Assembly: GCA_964292295.1 (NCBI GenBank)
Contig: CAXYVC010000091.1
Coordinates: forward strand, 1 to 11,193
Source: CAXYVC01 sp964292295
GTDB taxonomy: Bacteria; Acidobacteriota; Holophagae; Holophagales; Holophagaceae
Direction: 5' to 3'
DNA length: 11,193 nt
The notes under the pieces are model-generated. The model was given only the letters and a program-made list of their open reading frames with translations, was not told the origin of the DNA and did no database searches. Below, one piece after another: positions 1 to 6,188 of the stretch (position 1 is the first letter of the stretch; each line of letters opens with the position of its first letter). The position numbers and the translations under genes are program-made.

Positions 1-326
1 CCCCCAAGCCCACGGGCTGGAACATCGACGTGCGCAGCGAAATGGACACGCGCCGGGAGGCCGAGGCCGCCATGGGTCTGGCCCTTCCCGAGGCGCCGGC
101 GGCTGAGGCCGAAGCCCCCGCCGCGACCGCCTCCGCCCTGCTGGGAGAGCTCGGTGCCGTGGACGGCCTGAGCCCGGAGCTGGCCCAGGCCCTCGCGGAT
201 GCCGGCTACCCCGACGCCAAATCCCTGTACACTGTGACGGTGGATCAGTTGCAGGTCGTTCCGGGCGTCGACCAGGATCTGGCCATCCGGATCATCGACG
301 CGGTGCACGCGCACTTCGGAGAGTAG
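1..326 (+). CDS. nusA: Transcription termination/antitermination factor NusA, C-terminal part (5' end outside window)
   Basis: The open frame runs from the window edge (first full codon at position 3) to TAG at 324-326. It begins with PKPTGWNIDVRSE, which matches the end of the second KH domain of NusA, where the family has a TGW-x-I-D-I/V signature. An Ala/Glu-rich linker follows (about residues 20-45 of the visible part), then about 60 residues ending in AIRIIDAVHAHFGE that resemble the helix-hairpin-helix/acidic-repeat tail found on NusA of some phyla. NusA binds RNA polymerase and nascent RNA and modulates pausing, termination and antitermination. The gene is immediately upstream of infB, the usual nusA-infB order, which supports the call. 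A GTG at 30 is in frame but lies inside the KH domain and is not the real start. The identity is strong; the tail-domain assignment is by resemblance. Confidence 0.9.
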   Translation, partial: PKPTGWNIDVRSEMDTRREAEAAMGLALPEAPAAEAEAPAATASALLGELGAVDGLSPELAQALADAGYPDAKSLYTVTVDQLQVVPGVDQDLAIRIIDAVHAHFGE

Positions 327-363
327 GCTGAAAGACACCCCATGGTCTCGCCCTCATCCACCC

Positions 364-370
364 AAGAGGA
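364..370 (+). promoter_or_regulatory. Ribosome-binding site for infB, selects the ATG at 381
   Basis: AAGAGGA sits 10 nt before the ATG at 381. The in-frame ATG at 342, which would add 13 residues, has only a poor match upstream. The protein from 381 begins MTRINQFAKEMGV, the normal start of an IF2_N domain. Both points favour 381. Confidence 0.65.
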
Positions 371-380
371 TTCTCGCTTC

Positions 381-3300
381 ATGACCCGAATCAACCAGTT
401 CGCCAAGGAAATGGGCGTGTCCAACCACGACGTTCTCGAGATGCTCGAGAAGCGGCTGGGCATCCAGGGGAAGAGCCACAGCTCGAACCTGAGCGACGAT
501 CAGGTCGCCATGCTGCGCGGCGCCTTCCGAGGCGGCGGCGCGGAGGGGGAAAAGCCCGAGAAGCCTCTCGGGGCGCACAAGCCCAACGCCCCCGTGAAGG
601 TGGTCAAGGCTCCCCACGAGCCCCGCCCCGCCGCGGCCAAGCCGAGTGCTGAGAACGCACAAAAGGCCGAGCAGCCCGAAGGACGGGTGGAGGCCCCCAG
701 GGCCGAAGCCCCCGTGGAAGCCGCCCCCGCCCCCTCCCGCCCCGCGCCGGTGCTCCTGAAGAAGGCGCCGGAGACGCGGCCCGAGCCCGCCACCGCGGAA
801 TCGATGCCCGAGGCATCCCCTGCGGCGTCCGAGCCGAAGGCCGAATCGAAGGCCGAGACCGTTCCGCCCGCGGCGCAGCCCGCCGCCCAGGGTTTCAGCC
901 GCCTGCGCATCTCCCAGGAGCAGGCGCCCGCGCCGAAGCCCCAGGAACCCGCGCGCTACATCCAGCTCCCCCAGGCCCCGCAGCGCCGCCCCGAGGGCGC
1001 CAAGGCCGTGGTCCAGCGTCCGGGGCAGCCCCCCGCGAACGTGGCGCGCTCCGGCCAGCCCCAGCCCGAGAAGGCGATCCTGCCCATGGCCAGCAACACG
1101 GGCAAGGGTGCGGTGGTGAAGCACGAGCCGGGCCAGTCGCCCGCGAAGTCGAGCCGCTTCAGCGCGCTGCCGAGCATCAGCCAGCTCCAGCCCGAGCAGG
1201 GCTTCACCCGCATCACCATGAGCGACACGCCCCCGCCTCCGCCCAGGTCGCAGGAGCCCGCACGCTACATCCAGCTTCCCCAGCCCCGGCCCGCGGGCCC
1301 CCGCGCCGGCGGTCCCGGCCGTCCCGGCGGCGGCCCCGGTCGTCCCGGAGGTCCCGGTCGCCCTGGCGGCGGTCCTGGCCGTCCCGGCGGTCCTGGCCGT
1401 CCCGGTGGTCCTGGCCGTCCCGGTGGTCCTGGTCGCCCCGGTGGTCCTGGTCGCCCGGGCATGGGCGGTCCCTCCACGGGTCCCATCGATCCCGGCGCCT
1501 CCAAGGGGCCGGCCCGCAGCAGCGGCGGCAACAAGAAGAAGGGCAAGCACGAGCGCACGGAGCAGGAGGAGCTCGCCCAGCGCCTGCGCCAGCCCCGCAG
1601 CCGCGCCCAGATGATCGCCACGGAGTTCGTGGAGGACGAGGTCGGCATCGTGATGCTCTCTGAGGGCGTCTCGGTGAAGGAGCTGGCCGAGAAGTGCAAC
1701 CGGCCTGCGAAGGACGTGATGGCCAAGCTGCTGCACCGCGGCATCTTCGCCACCATCAACCAGCCGCTGGATCCCGACCTCGCCAAGGAGATCGCCCGCG
1801 AGTTCGGCTACCTGGCCGACATCGTGTCCTTCGAAGAGGACGTGCAGATGCACGCCGAGGAGGTGGCCGGCGAGGCCCAGGGCGACAAGCTGCCCCGGCC
1901 GCCCGTGGTCACCATCATGGGCCACGTGGACCACGGCAAGACTTCGCTGCTCGACGCGGTGCGCGCCTCCAAGGTGGCCGCAGGCGAAGCGGGTGGCATC
2001 ACCCAGGCCATCGGCGCCTACCACGTGGACGTGAAGGACCCCAACACCGGCGAACCGCGCCAGGTGGTCTTCATCGACACGCCGGGCCACGAGGCCTTCA
2101 CGAAGATGCGCGCCCGCGGCGCCAAGGTCACGGACATCGTGGTCCTGGTGGTGGCGGCCGACGACGGCGTGATGCCCCAGACCATCGAGGCCATCAACCA
2201 CACCAAGGCCGCCGACGTGCCGATGGTCGTGGCCATCAACAAGATCGACAAGCCCCAGGCCGACGCGGACCGGGTGCAGCAGATGCTGCTCCAGCACGGG
2301 GTGCAGACGGAGACCTACGGCGGCGACGTGCCCAGCGTGCAGGTCTCGGCCAAGACCAAGGTCGGCCTCGACGAACTGCTGGAGACCGTCCTGCTCGTGG
2401 CAGACCTCAAGGACCTGAAGGCCGTCTACGACTGTCCGGCGGCCGGCAGCATCCTTGAGGCCAAGCTGGACCGCGGTCGCGGTCCCGTGGCCACGGTGCT
2501 GGTGCAGTCCGGCACCCTCCGGGCGGGCGAGATCTTCGTGGCCGGCGCCACCATGGGCCGCGTGCGCGCGATGTTCGACGACCGGGGCAACCGCGTGACC
2601 GAGGTCGGTCCCTCCACGGCGGTGCAGATCCTCGGCTTCGAGGAGGTGCCCACCGCCGGTGACACCTTCCAGGTGGTGGAGGACGAGGGCAAGGGCCGCC
2701 AGATCGTGAGCTTCCGCCAGGAGAAGGCCCGCACCGCAGCCCAGGCCAAGAACCGCGTGACCCTCGACAACCTCTTCAGCACGCTGAAGGAGGGCGAGAT
2801 CAAGGAGCTGCCCCTCATCCTCAAGGCCGACACCCAGGGTTCCGTGGAGTCCCTGGTGGGCAGCCTCGAGAAGCTCAGCACCGAGAAGGTGCGCGTGCGC
2901 ATCATCCACGCGGCCGTGGGCACCGTCACCGAGAACGACGTGCTCCTGGCCCAGGCCTCCGGCGCCACCATCATCGCCTTCGCGGTGAAGGCGGAGCGCA
3001 AGACCGAGGAGCTGGCCCAGGAGGAGGGCATCGACATCCGCTTCCACGACATCATCTACAAGGTCACGGAGGAGGTCACCGGCGCCATGGTGGGCCTGCT
3101 CTCCCCCGTGGACAAGGAGGTGGTGCAGGGCCACGCGGAGGTCCGCATGGTCTTCAAGGTGCAGAAGAACGCCGTGGCCGGCTCCTACATCCAGGACGGC
3201 ATCGTGAAGCGCTCCTTCCTGGTCCGCGTGAAGCGCAAGGACGAGGTGCTCTTCGAGGGCGGCCTCAAGAGCCTTCGCCGCTTCAAGGATGACGTCAACG

Positions 3301-3416
3301 AGGTGAAGTCGGGCTACGAGTGCGGCATCGGCATCGACGGCTACGACGACCTTCAGGAAGGCGACATCTTCGAGTTCTACACCAAGGAGAAGGTGGCCGA
3401 CACGAGCCTCACCTGA
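381..3416 (+). CDS. infB: Translation initiation factor IF-2
   Basis: IF-2 is a cytoplasmic GTPase that brings fMet-tRNA to the 30S subunit and promotes 50S joining. From the ATG at 381 the protein is 1011 residues, long for the family. An IF2_N domain (about 1-52) is followed by a Pro/Ala/Glu-rich linker to about 390, containing a 28-residue module present twice (about 171-198 and 274-301) and a Gly-Pro-Arg tract (about 310-359). A second IF2_N-like region spans about 408-480. The GTPase domain carries G1 GHVDHGKT (514-521), a switch region with GITQAIGAY, G3 DTPGH (566-570), G4 NKID (620-623) and G5 SAK (656-658). Domains II, III and IV follow to the end and look complete. All GTP-binding motifs are intact. 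The gene follows nusA, with 54 nt between the nusA stop and this start, and is probably co-transcribed with it. A start at 342 (1024 residues) is the alternative. Confidence 0.97.
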   Translation: MTRINQFAKEMGVSNHDVLEMLEKRLGIQGKSHSSNLSDDQVAMLRGAFRGGGAEGEKPEKPLGAHKPNAPVKVVKAPHEPRPAAAKPSAENAQKAEQPEGRVEAPRAEAPVEAAPAPSRPAPVLLKKAPETRPEPATAESMPEASPAASEPKAESKAETVPPAAQPAAQGFSRLRISQEQAPAPKPQEPARYIQLPQAPQRRPEGAKAVVQRPGQPPANVARSGQPQPEKAILPMASNTGKGAVVKHEPGQSPAKSSRFSALPSISQLQPEQGFTRITMSDTPPPPPRSQEPARYIQLPQPRPAGPRAGGPGRPGGGPGRPGGPGRPGGGPGRPGGPGRPGGPGRPGGPGRPGGPGRPGMGGPSTGPIDPGASKGPARSSGGNKKKGKHERTEQEELAQRLRQPRSRAQMIATEFVEDEVGIVMLSEGVSVKELAEKCNRPAKDVMAKLLHRGIFATINQPLDPDLAKEIAREFGYLADIVSFEEDVQMHAEEVAGEAQGDKLPRPPVVTIMGHVDHGKTSLLDAVRASKVAAGEAGGITQAIGAYHVDVKDPNTGEPRQVVFIDTPGHEAFTKMRARGAKVTDIVVLVVAADDGVMPQTIEAINHTKAADVPMVVAINKIDKPQADADRVQQMLLQHGVQTETYGGDVPSVQVSAKTKVGLDELLETVLLVADLKDLKAVYDCPAAGSILEAKLDRGRGPVATVLVQSGTLRAGEIFVAGATMGRVRAMFDDRGNRVTEVGPSTAVQILGFEEVPTAGDTFQVVEDEGKGRQIVSFRQEKARTAAQAKNRVTLDNLFSTLKEGEIKELPLILKADTQGSVESLVGSLEKLSTEKVRVRIIHAAVGTVTENDVLLAQASGATIIAFAVKAERKTEELAQEEGIDIRFHDIIYKVTEEVTGAMVGLLSPVDKEVVQGHAEVRMVFKVQKNAVAGSYIQDGIVKRSFLVRVKRKDEVLFEGGLKSLRRFKDDVNEVKSGYECGIGIDGYDDLQEGDIFEFYTKEKVADTSLT
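891..974 (+). repeat. IF-2 linker module, copy 1 (28 codons)
   Basis: This stretch encodes a peptide starting GFSRLRIS and ending QEPARYIQLPQ. The copy at 1200-1283 has the same length and 17 of 28 identical residues by hand count, including the last 11 without change. It is an in-frame, imperfect direct repeat inside the disordered linker of infB. Confidence 0.8.
1200..1283 (+). repeat. IF-2 linker module, copy 2 (28 codons)
   Basis: This stretch encodes a peptide starting GFTRITMS and ending QEPARYIQLPQ and is the partner of 891-974, offset by 309 bp (103 codons). The 11-residue end is identical in both copies although codons differ (for example CTC/CTT for Leu), so the peptide rather than the DNA appears to be conserved. 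Confidence 0.8.
1308..1457 (+). repeat. Tandem Gly-Pro-Arg repeat in infB (8 units)
   Basis: Eight units encode GGPGRP (18 bp, six units) or GGGPGRP (21 bp, two units), making a flexible, positively charged tract at about residues 310-359 of IF-2. The last four units are the most alike at DNA level, as expected of recent unit duplication. Copy number is likely to vary between strains (inference). Confidence 0.9.
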
Positions 3417-3422
3417 CCTCCC

Positions 3423-3818
3423 ATGCCCTCCCGGACGCGCGGTTTCACCCTGATCGAACTGGTCACCGCGATGACCATCCTGGCCCTCCTGGCCACGGTG
3501 GGGATCGTGGGCTACCGCAGCCACGTGACCCGCTCGAAGGAGGCCGTGCTCCGGGAGGACCTGTACCAGCTCAACCACGCGCTGGAGCAGTACCGCGCCG
3601 ACCGCGGCAAGTACCCCGCCACCCTGGAGGTGCTGCGGGGCAACTACCTGCGGGAGATCCCGGTGGATCCCATGACCAACAGCCGGGACACCTGGCAGCA
3701 CGAGCTGGAGACGCCGGATCCGGACAACCCGGAGGCGGAGCTGGGCATCTGGCGCATCCGCAGCGGCAGTACGGACGTGGGCTCCAACGGGCTGCCCTAC
3801 AACGAGTGGACCTACTGA
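3423..3818 (+). CDS. Type II secretion / type IV pilus-like pseudopilin (GspG type)
   Basis: This 131-residue protein has a type III (prepilin) signal: a short basic leader MPSRTRG followed by FTLIELVTAMTILALL, so prepilin peptidase should cut between G7 and F8, leaving Glu at mature position 5. The hydrophobic N-terminal helix continues to about residue 30. The rest is a globular domain with GspG-like features: a long helix with LYQLNHALEQYRADRGKYP, then YLREIPVDP, a Trp-containing segment, and a C-terminal GSNGLPYNEW. Pseudopilins assemble into a short periplasmic fibre that drives type II secretion or a related system. The ATG is 6 nt after the infB stop with no convincing Shine-Dalgarno, so translation is probably coupled to infB. 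No other secretion gene adjoins it, though a prepilin peptidase gene lies at 9990-10997. It could belong to a GspG-like system of another name (for example OxpG type). The family call is strong; the exact system is unknown. Confidence 0.88.
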   Translation: MPSRTRGFTLIELVTAMTILALLATVGIVGYRSHVTRSKEAVLREDLYQLNHALEQYRADRGKYPATLEVLRGNYLREIPVDPMTNSRDTWQHELETPDPDNPEAELGIWRIRSGSTDVGSNGLPYNEWTY

Positions 3819-3819
3819 G

Positions 3820-4376
3820 ATGACGGGGCGCACCCTTCAGCGCCTGGACGCCACTGCCGTGGCCCTGCTCCTCCTGTGGACGGGGATGGGGCTGGGCTTC
3901 GCATGGCTGGTGCCCGGGGAGGCGGCGCTGTCGGCCGCCCGCCGTCTGGATCTCGCCGCGTGGTTCGCCTTCGGCGGCGCGGGCGCGCGCGCCCCGCTGC
4001 CCCCCCGCCACGCTGCCGCTGCCGATGATCATTCTTGGCTCGGCGGTTGCCGCCCGCCCCCCCTCTAGATCCCGCCGCGTGGTTCGCCTCCGGGGGCGCA
4101 GGCGCCTGCGCCTGGCTGCCCCGCCTCCTGGCGGAGATCGGGGATGCCGAGGGCGTCGGCCCCCAGCGCCTCTGGAGCGCGGCGCTGCTGGCGGCCCTGC
4201 TGATGTGCTTCGCCAGCGCCTTCATCCTGGTGCCGCGCCTCGCCGCGCTGGGATCGGAGGCCGCCGGCACGAAGGTCCAGGGCCTCTTCCGCCAGATGCT
4301 GGGGCTGCGCCTTCTGCTCGCCCTGGCCCTGGCCGGGGGGCTGCCCTTCCTGCCCAGGGAGAAGGCCGCCGCGTAA
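3820..4376 (+). pseudogene. Small integral membrane protein gene (possibly DUF4149-like), broken by an imperfect internal duplication and frameshift
   Basis: The ATG at 3820 lies one base after the pseudopilin stop, so the gene looks translationally coupled. Its frame encodes a hydrophobic N-terminus (LLLLWTGMGLGFAWLV), then LDLAAWFAFGGAGA, then degenerates and stops at TAG 4066-4068 (82 residues). A second frame to TAA 4374-4376 (nearest ATG 4035) contains LDPAAWFASGGAGACAWLPR, further hydrophobic helices (AALLAALLMCFASAFILV and LRLLLALALAGGL) and a basic tail. The two LD-AAWFA-GGAGA segments are diverged copies starting at 3946 and 4065, an offset of 119 bp, which is not a multiple of three. 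Joining 3820-3945 to 4065-4376 gives one open frame of 145 residues with three or so membrane helices, resembling DUF4149-type small membrane proteins. I infer a once intact gene disrupted by this insertion. An assembly error, or two small separate genes (3820-4068 and 4035-4376), remain possible. Function is unknown. Confidence 0.6.
3946..4140 (+). repeat. Imperfect direct duplication inside the membrane-protein gene (119-bp offset)
   Basis: About 70 bp beginning at 3946 (ctggatctcgccgcgtgg) recur at 4065 (ctagatcccgccgcgtgg) at roughly 80% identity by eye, then similarity fades. The segment between (about 4016-4064) has no evident partner and includes C-rich runs. The shift in reading frame it causes is the reason the host gene is called broken. 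Confidence 0.65.
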
Positions 4377-4395
4377 GCCTTCAGCCCGGACTTGG

Positions 4396-4410
4396 CGCTT
4401 GAACCAAGCG
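4396..4410 (+). other. Short hairpin in convergent spacer
   Basis: CGCTTG (4396-4401) and CAAGCG (4405-4410) form a perfect 6-bp stem with a 3-nt loop, 20 nt after the end of the membrane-protein frame. It lies just before the larger hairpin at 4417-4452 and may be part of the same termination region. Confidence 0.4.
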
Positions 4411-4416
4411 AGGGGC

Positions 4417-4452
4417 TCGGTCCCAAGGGGGCCTATGGCCCCCTTGGCCCGA
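4417..4452. terminator. Strong hairpin between convergent genes, possible bidirectional terminator
   Basis: CCAAGGGGGCC (4423-4433) and GGCCCCCTTGG (4437-4447) are perfectly complementary with a TAT loop. After a small internal loop, TCGG (4417-4420) pairs with CCGA (4449-4452). The position, between a plus-strand gene ending at 4376 and a minus-strand gene ending at 4510, suits a shared terminator. No T tract follows on either strand, so it is not a canonical intrinsic terminator. The rest of the spacer (4453-4509) shows nothing firm beyond a weak promoter-like pair (TTGGCC 4444-4449, TATGCT 4468-4473) with no gene behind it. Confidence 0.5.
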
Positions 4453-4509
4453 CACCGCTCCACGGCGTATGCTCCGCGAACGGCCTGGCCGCCATCGCAT
4501 CGTCCGGGG

Positions 4510-4950
4510 CTAGCGCGGAAGCACTTCCCAGGGCGCGATGCCGCCGGGAACGGTGCGGAACAGGGGATGGGGCCTCAAGGGATGGGGGTCGCCGAGGCGC
4601 CCCAGCCATGCCGGGTCGCGGGCCGCGAGCTTGCGCCGGAGGTGTTCCCACTCGTAGGCGAGCTGGCCCGAGGAGACGTCCAGGCATGCGGCTGCGCTCT
4701 CCTCCGCCCCTGCGATCCGGCCCGCGTCGAAGGCATAGCCCCGCCAGCTCGCCTCGGCCTGCACGGCGCGCAGATAGGCCGCCAGGGCGCCCACGGGGGA
4801 GGGGGCCGCCCGGAAGCGGTCCAGCTGGGGATGCCGCGTGTAGCCCCGGGTGAGTCCCCGAAGCACCGCCTGGGCCAGGAGGGCCTCCCGCCAGAGGGCC
4901 ACGAGGCCGCGGCGGTCCAGGTAGGAGGGGTGCAGGCTCCAGAGGCGCAT
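4510..4950 (-). CDS. Pyrimidine dimer DNA glycosylase / endonuclease V-like protein
   Basis: This 146-residue protein starts MRLWSLHPSYLDRRGLVALW, then LLAQAVLRG and TRGYTRHPQLDRF, and later has RGYAFD and GQLAYEWEHLRRKL. This pattern is that of the small pyrimidine-dimer glycosylase/AP-lyase family (Pyr_excise, related to T4 endonuclease V and the Micrococcus luteus UV endonuclease). Such enzymes cut the glycosyl bond of UV-induced cyclobutane pyrimidine dimers and nick the resulting abasic site, starting base excision repair. In T4 endonuclease V the chemistry uses the N-terminal amine after Met removal and an internal Glu; the short N-terminus here is compatible, though I cannot assign the Glu with certainty. 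The ATG is 4 nt past the hflX stop with no clear ribosome-binding site, so it is probably coupled to hflX in an operon. The family is well supported; substrate range is not shown by sequence. Confidence 0.85.
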   Translation of the reverse strand: MRLWSLHPSYLDRRGLVALWREALLAQAVLRGLTRGYTRHPQLDRFRAAPSPVGALAAYLRAVQAEASWRGYAFDAGRIAGAEESAAACLDVSSGQLAYEWEHLRRKLAARDPAWLGRLGDPHPLRPHPLFRTVPGGIAPWEVLPR

Positions 4951-4954
4951 GGGC

Positions 4955-6106
4955 TCAGTCCGCGGCCGCAGGCTTCTCCCAGTCCTCCAGCTCCCGGGGC
5001 TTCGGGGGGCCGGGGATCAGGTCCAGCAGCCAGGCGCGCACCTCGTCGAGGCCCTGCTTCTCGAGGGCGCAGCTGAAGGCGGCACCGGGATGCCTGCGCT
5101 TGAGGTCCAGGCGGCGGGGCCGCGTGAGGCGGTCCGCCTGGTTCAGCACCAGCAGGCGCGGATGCTCGCCGCAGCCGATCTCGCGCAGGGTCTCGCCCAC
5201 CACCTTCAGGTGCTCCTCCAGCTCCGGGTGGGCGGCGTCCGCCACCACGAGCAGGGCGTCCGCGGTGCGCACCTCGCCGAGGGTGCTGCGGAAGGCGGCC
5301 ACCAGCTGGTGGGGCAGGCGGCGGATGAAGCCCACCGTGTCGGAGACCAGGGCCTGGCGCGGCTCCCCGGTGTCGGGATCCTGCCCCAGCCAGGCGCGGC
5401 GGGTGGTGGTGTCGAGGGTGGCGAAGAGCATGTCCTTGGGCTCGCCTTCGCCCGTGAGGGCCTTCAGCAGGCTGGTCTTGCCGGCGTTGGTGTAGCCCAC
5501 CAGGGCCACCCGGGGCATGCCCGGCTCCCGGCCTTGGCGCTGCGTCTCCCGCACGCGCTCCAGGTGGCCCAGCTCCTTCTTGAGCTGGCTGATGCGGGTG
5601 CGCGTGATGCGGCGGTCCACCTCGATCTGGGTTTCGCCGGGGCCGCCGCGCAGGCCCACGCCGCCCCCCTGGCGCTCCAGGTGGGTCCAGGCGCCCTTCA
5701 GGCGCGGAAGCTCGTATTCGCAGCGGGCCAGCTCCACCTGGGCCCGGGCCTCGCGGGTGCGCGCGCGCCGCTCGAAGATGGCGAGGATCAGCCCCGTGCG
5801 GTCCAGGGCCTCCATGCCCGTGGCCTTCTCGATGTTGCGCACCTGGCTGCCGGAGAGCTCGTCGTCGCAGAGCAGCAGCGTGGCCCCGCCGCGCTTGGCG
5901 GCGTCGCAGGCGGCCTCCAGCTGGCCCTTGCCGTAGAAGGTGCGCCCCTCCACGAGGGGGCGGCGCAGCACCTCGGCGCCCACGGGTTCCAGGTCGCAAG
6001 CGCGGGCCAGTTCGGCCAGCTCCCGCAGGTGCTCCGCGATGTCCGCCGCGTCGTCCTGGGGGCCCTGCCGGGCGAGGAGGAAGCAGCGGGGGCGGGATCG
6101 GGCCAT
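4955..6106 (-). CDS. hflX: GTPase HflX, ribosome-splitting factor
   Basis: This 383-residue protein has the HflX N-terminal domain with RTFYGKGQLEA, a helical linker, and the Gly-rich GGVGLRGGPGETQIE that precedes the GTPase domain in HflX. The G domain shows G1 GYTNAGKT (204-211), a TLDTTTRR switch, G3 DTVGF (256-260) and G4 NQAD (322-325; NQAD in place of NKxD is tolerated in this family). HflX binds the 50S subunit and, in studied bacteria, splits stalled ribosomes after heat or antibiotic stress. I chose the ATG at 6106 rather than the one at 6124: the protein then starts MARSRPRCFLL, and a promoter-like pair places the transcript start at about this ATG (see 6113-6140). It is the first gene of a two-gene minus-strand operon with the dimer glycosylase. 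Confidence 0.93.
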   Translation of the reverse strand: MARSRPRCFLLARQGPQDDAADIAEHLRELAELARACDLEPVGAEVLRRPLVEGRTFYGKGQLEAACDAAKRGGATLLLCDDELSGSQVRNIEKATGMEALDRTGLILAIFERRARTREARAQVELARCEYELPRLKGAWTHLERQGGGVGLRGGPGETQIEVDRRITRTRISQLKKELGHLERVRETQRQGREPGMPRVALVGYTNAGKTSLLKALTGEGEPKDMLFATLDTTTRRAWLGQDPDTGEPRQALVSDTVGFIRRLPHQLVAAFRSTLGEVRTADALLVVADAAHPELEEHLKVVGETLREIGCGEHPRLLVLNQADRLTRPRRLDLKRRHPGAAFSCALEKQGLDEVRAWLLDLIPGPPKPRELEDWEKPAAAD

Positions 6107-6112
6107 GCCACG

Positions 6113-6140
6113 AGGGTAGCGCATGCCGCCCGCTTCTCAA
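6113..6140 (-). promoter_or_regulatory. Putative sigma70-type promoter of hflX (leaderless)
   Basis: On the minus strand TTGAGA (6140-6135, five of six matches to TTGACA) is followed after 16 nt by TACCCT (6118-6113, TAnnnT core). The hflX ATG at 6106 begins 6 nt beyond the -10 box, so transcription would start at or next to the start codon. No Shine-Dalgarno is present. This is inferred from sequence only. Confidence 0.5.
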
Positions 6141-6171
6141 GACAGGACGGGCCTTCCCCGATGGATGCCGG

Positions 6172-6177
6172 TAGACT
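6172..6177 (+). promoter_or_regulatory. Possible -10 element for the PilZ gene
   Basis: TAGACT lies 11 nt before the ATG at 6189, which has no Shine-Dalgarno. A -35 box is not recognisable at normal spacing, so the call rests on the -10-like hexamer and its position alone. Confidence 0.25.
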
Positions 6178-6188
6178 CAGAAACCACC

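Noticed and set aside
342..380. Upstream infB start at ATG 342
   Set aside because: It adds 13 residues unlike an IF-2 N-terminus and has a poor ribosome-binding site, whereas 381 has AAGAGGA and begins the IF2_N domain.
1308..1457. CRISPR-like or mobile repeat array
   Set aside because: The units are 18-21 bp, contiguous without spacers, in frame, and encode a Gly-Pro-Arg tract of IF-2.
354..3833. 1159-codon open frame on the minus strand opposite infB
   Set aside because: Its translation is His/Leu/Ala/Gly-rich low complexity with no recognisable domain, while the plus strand encodes unmistakable IF-2. Long antisense frames without stops are expected in GC-rich, codon-biased genes.
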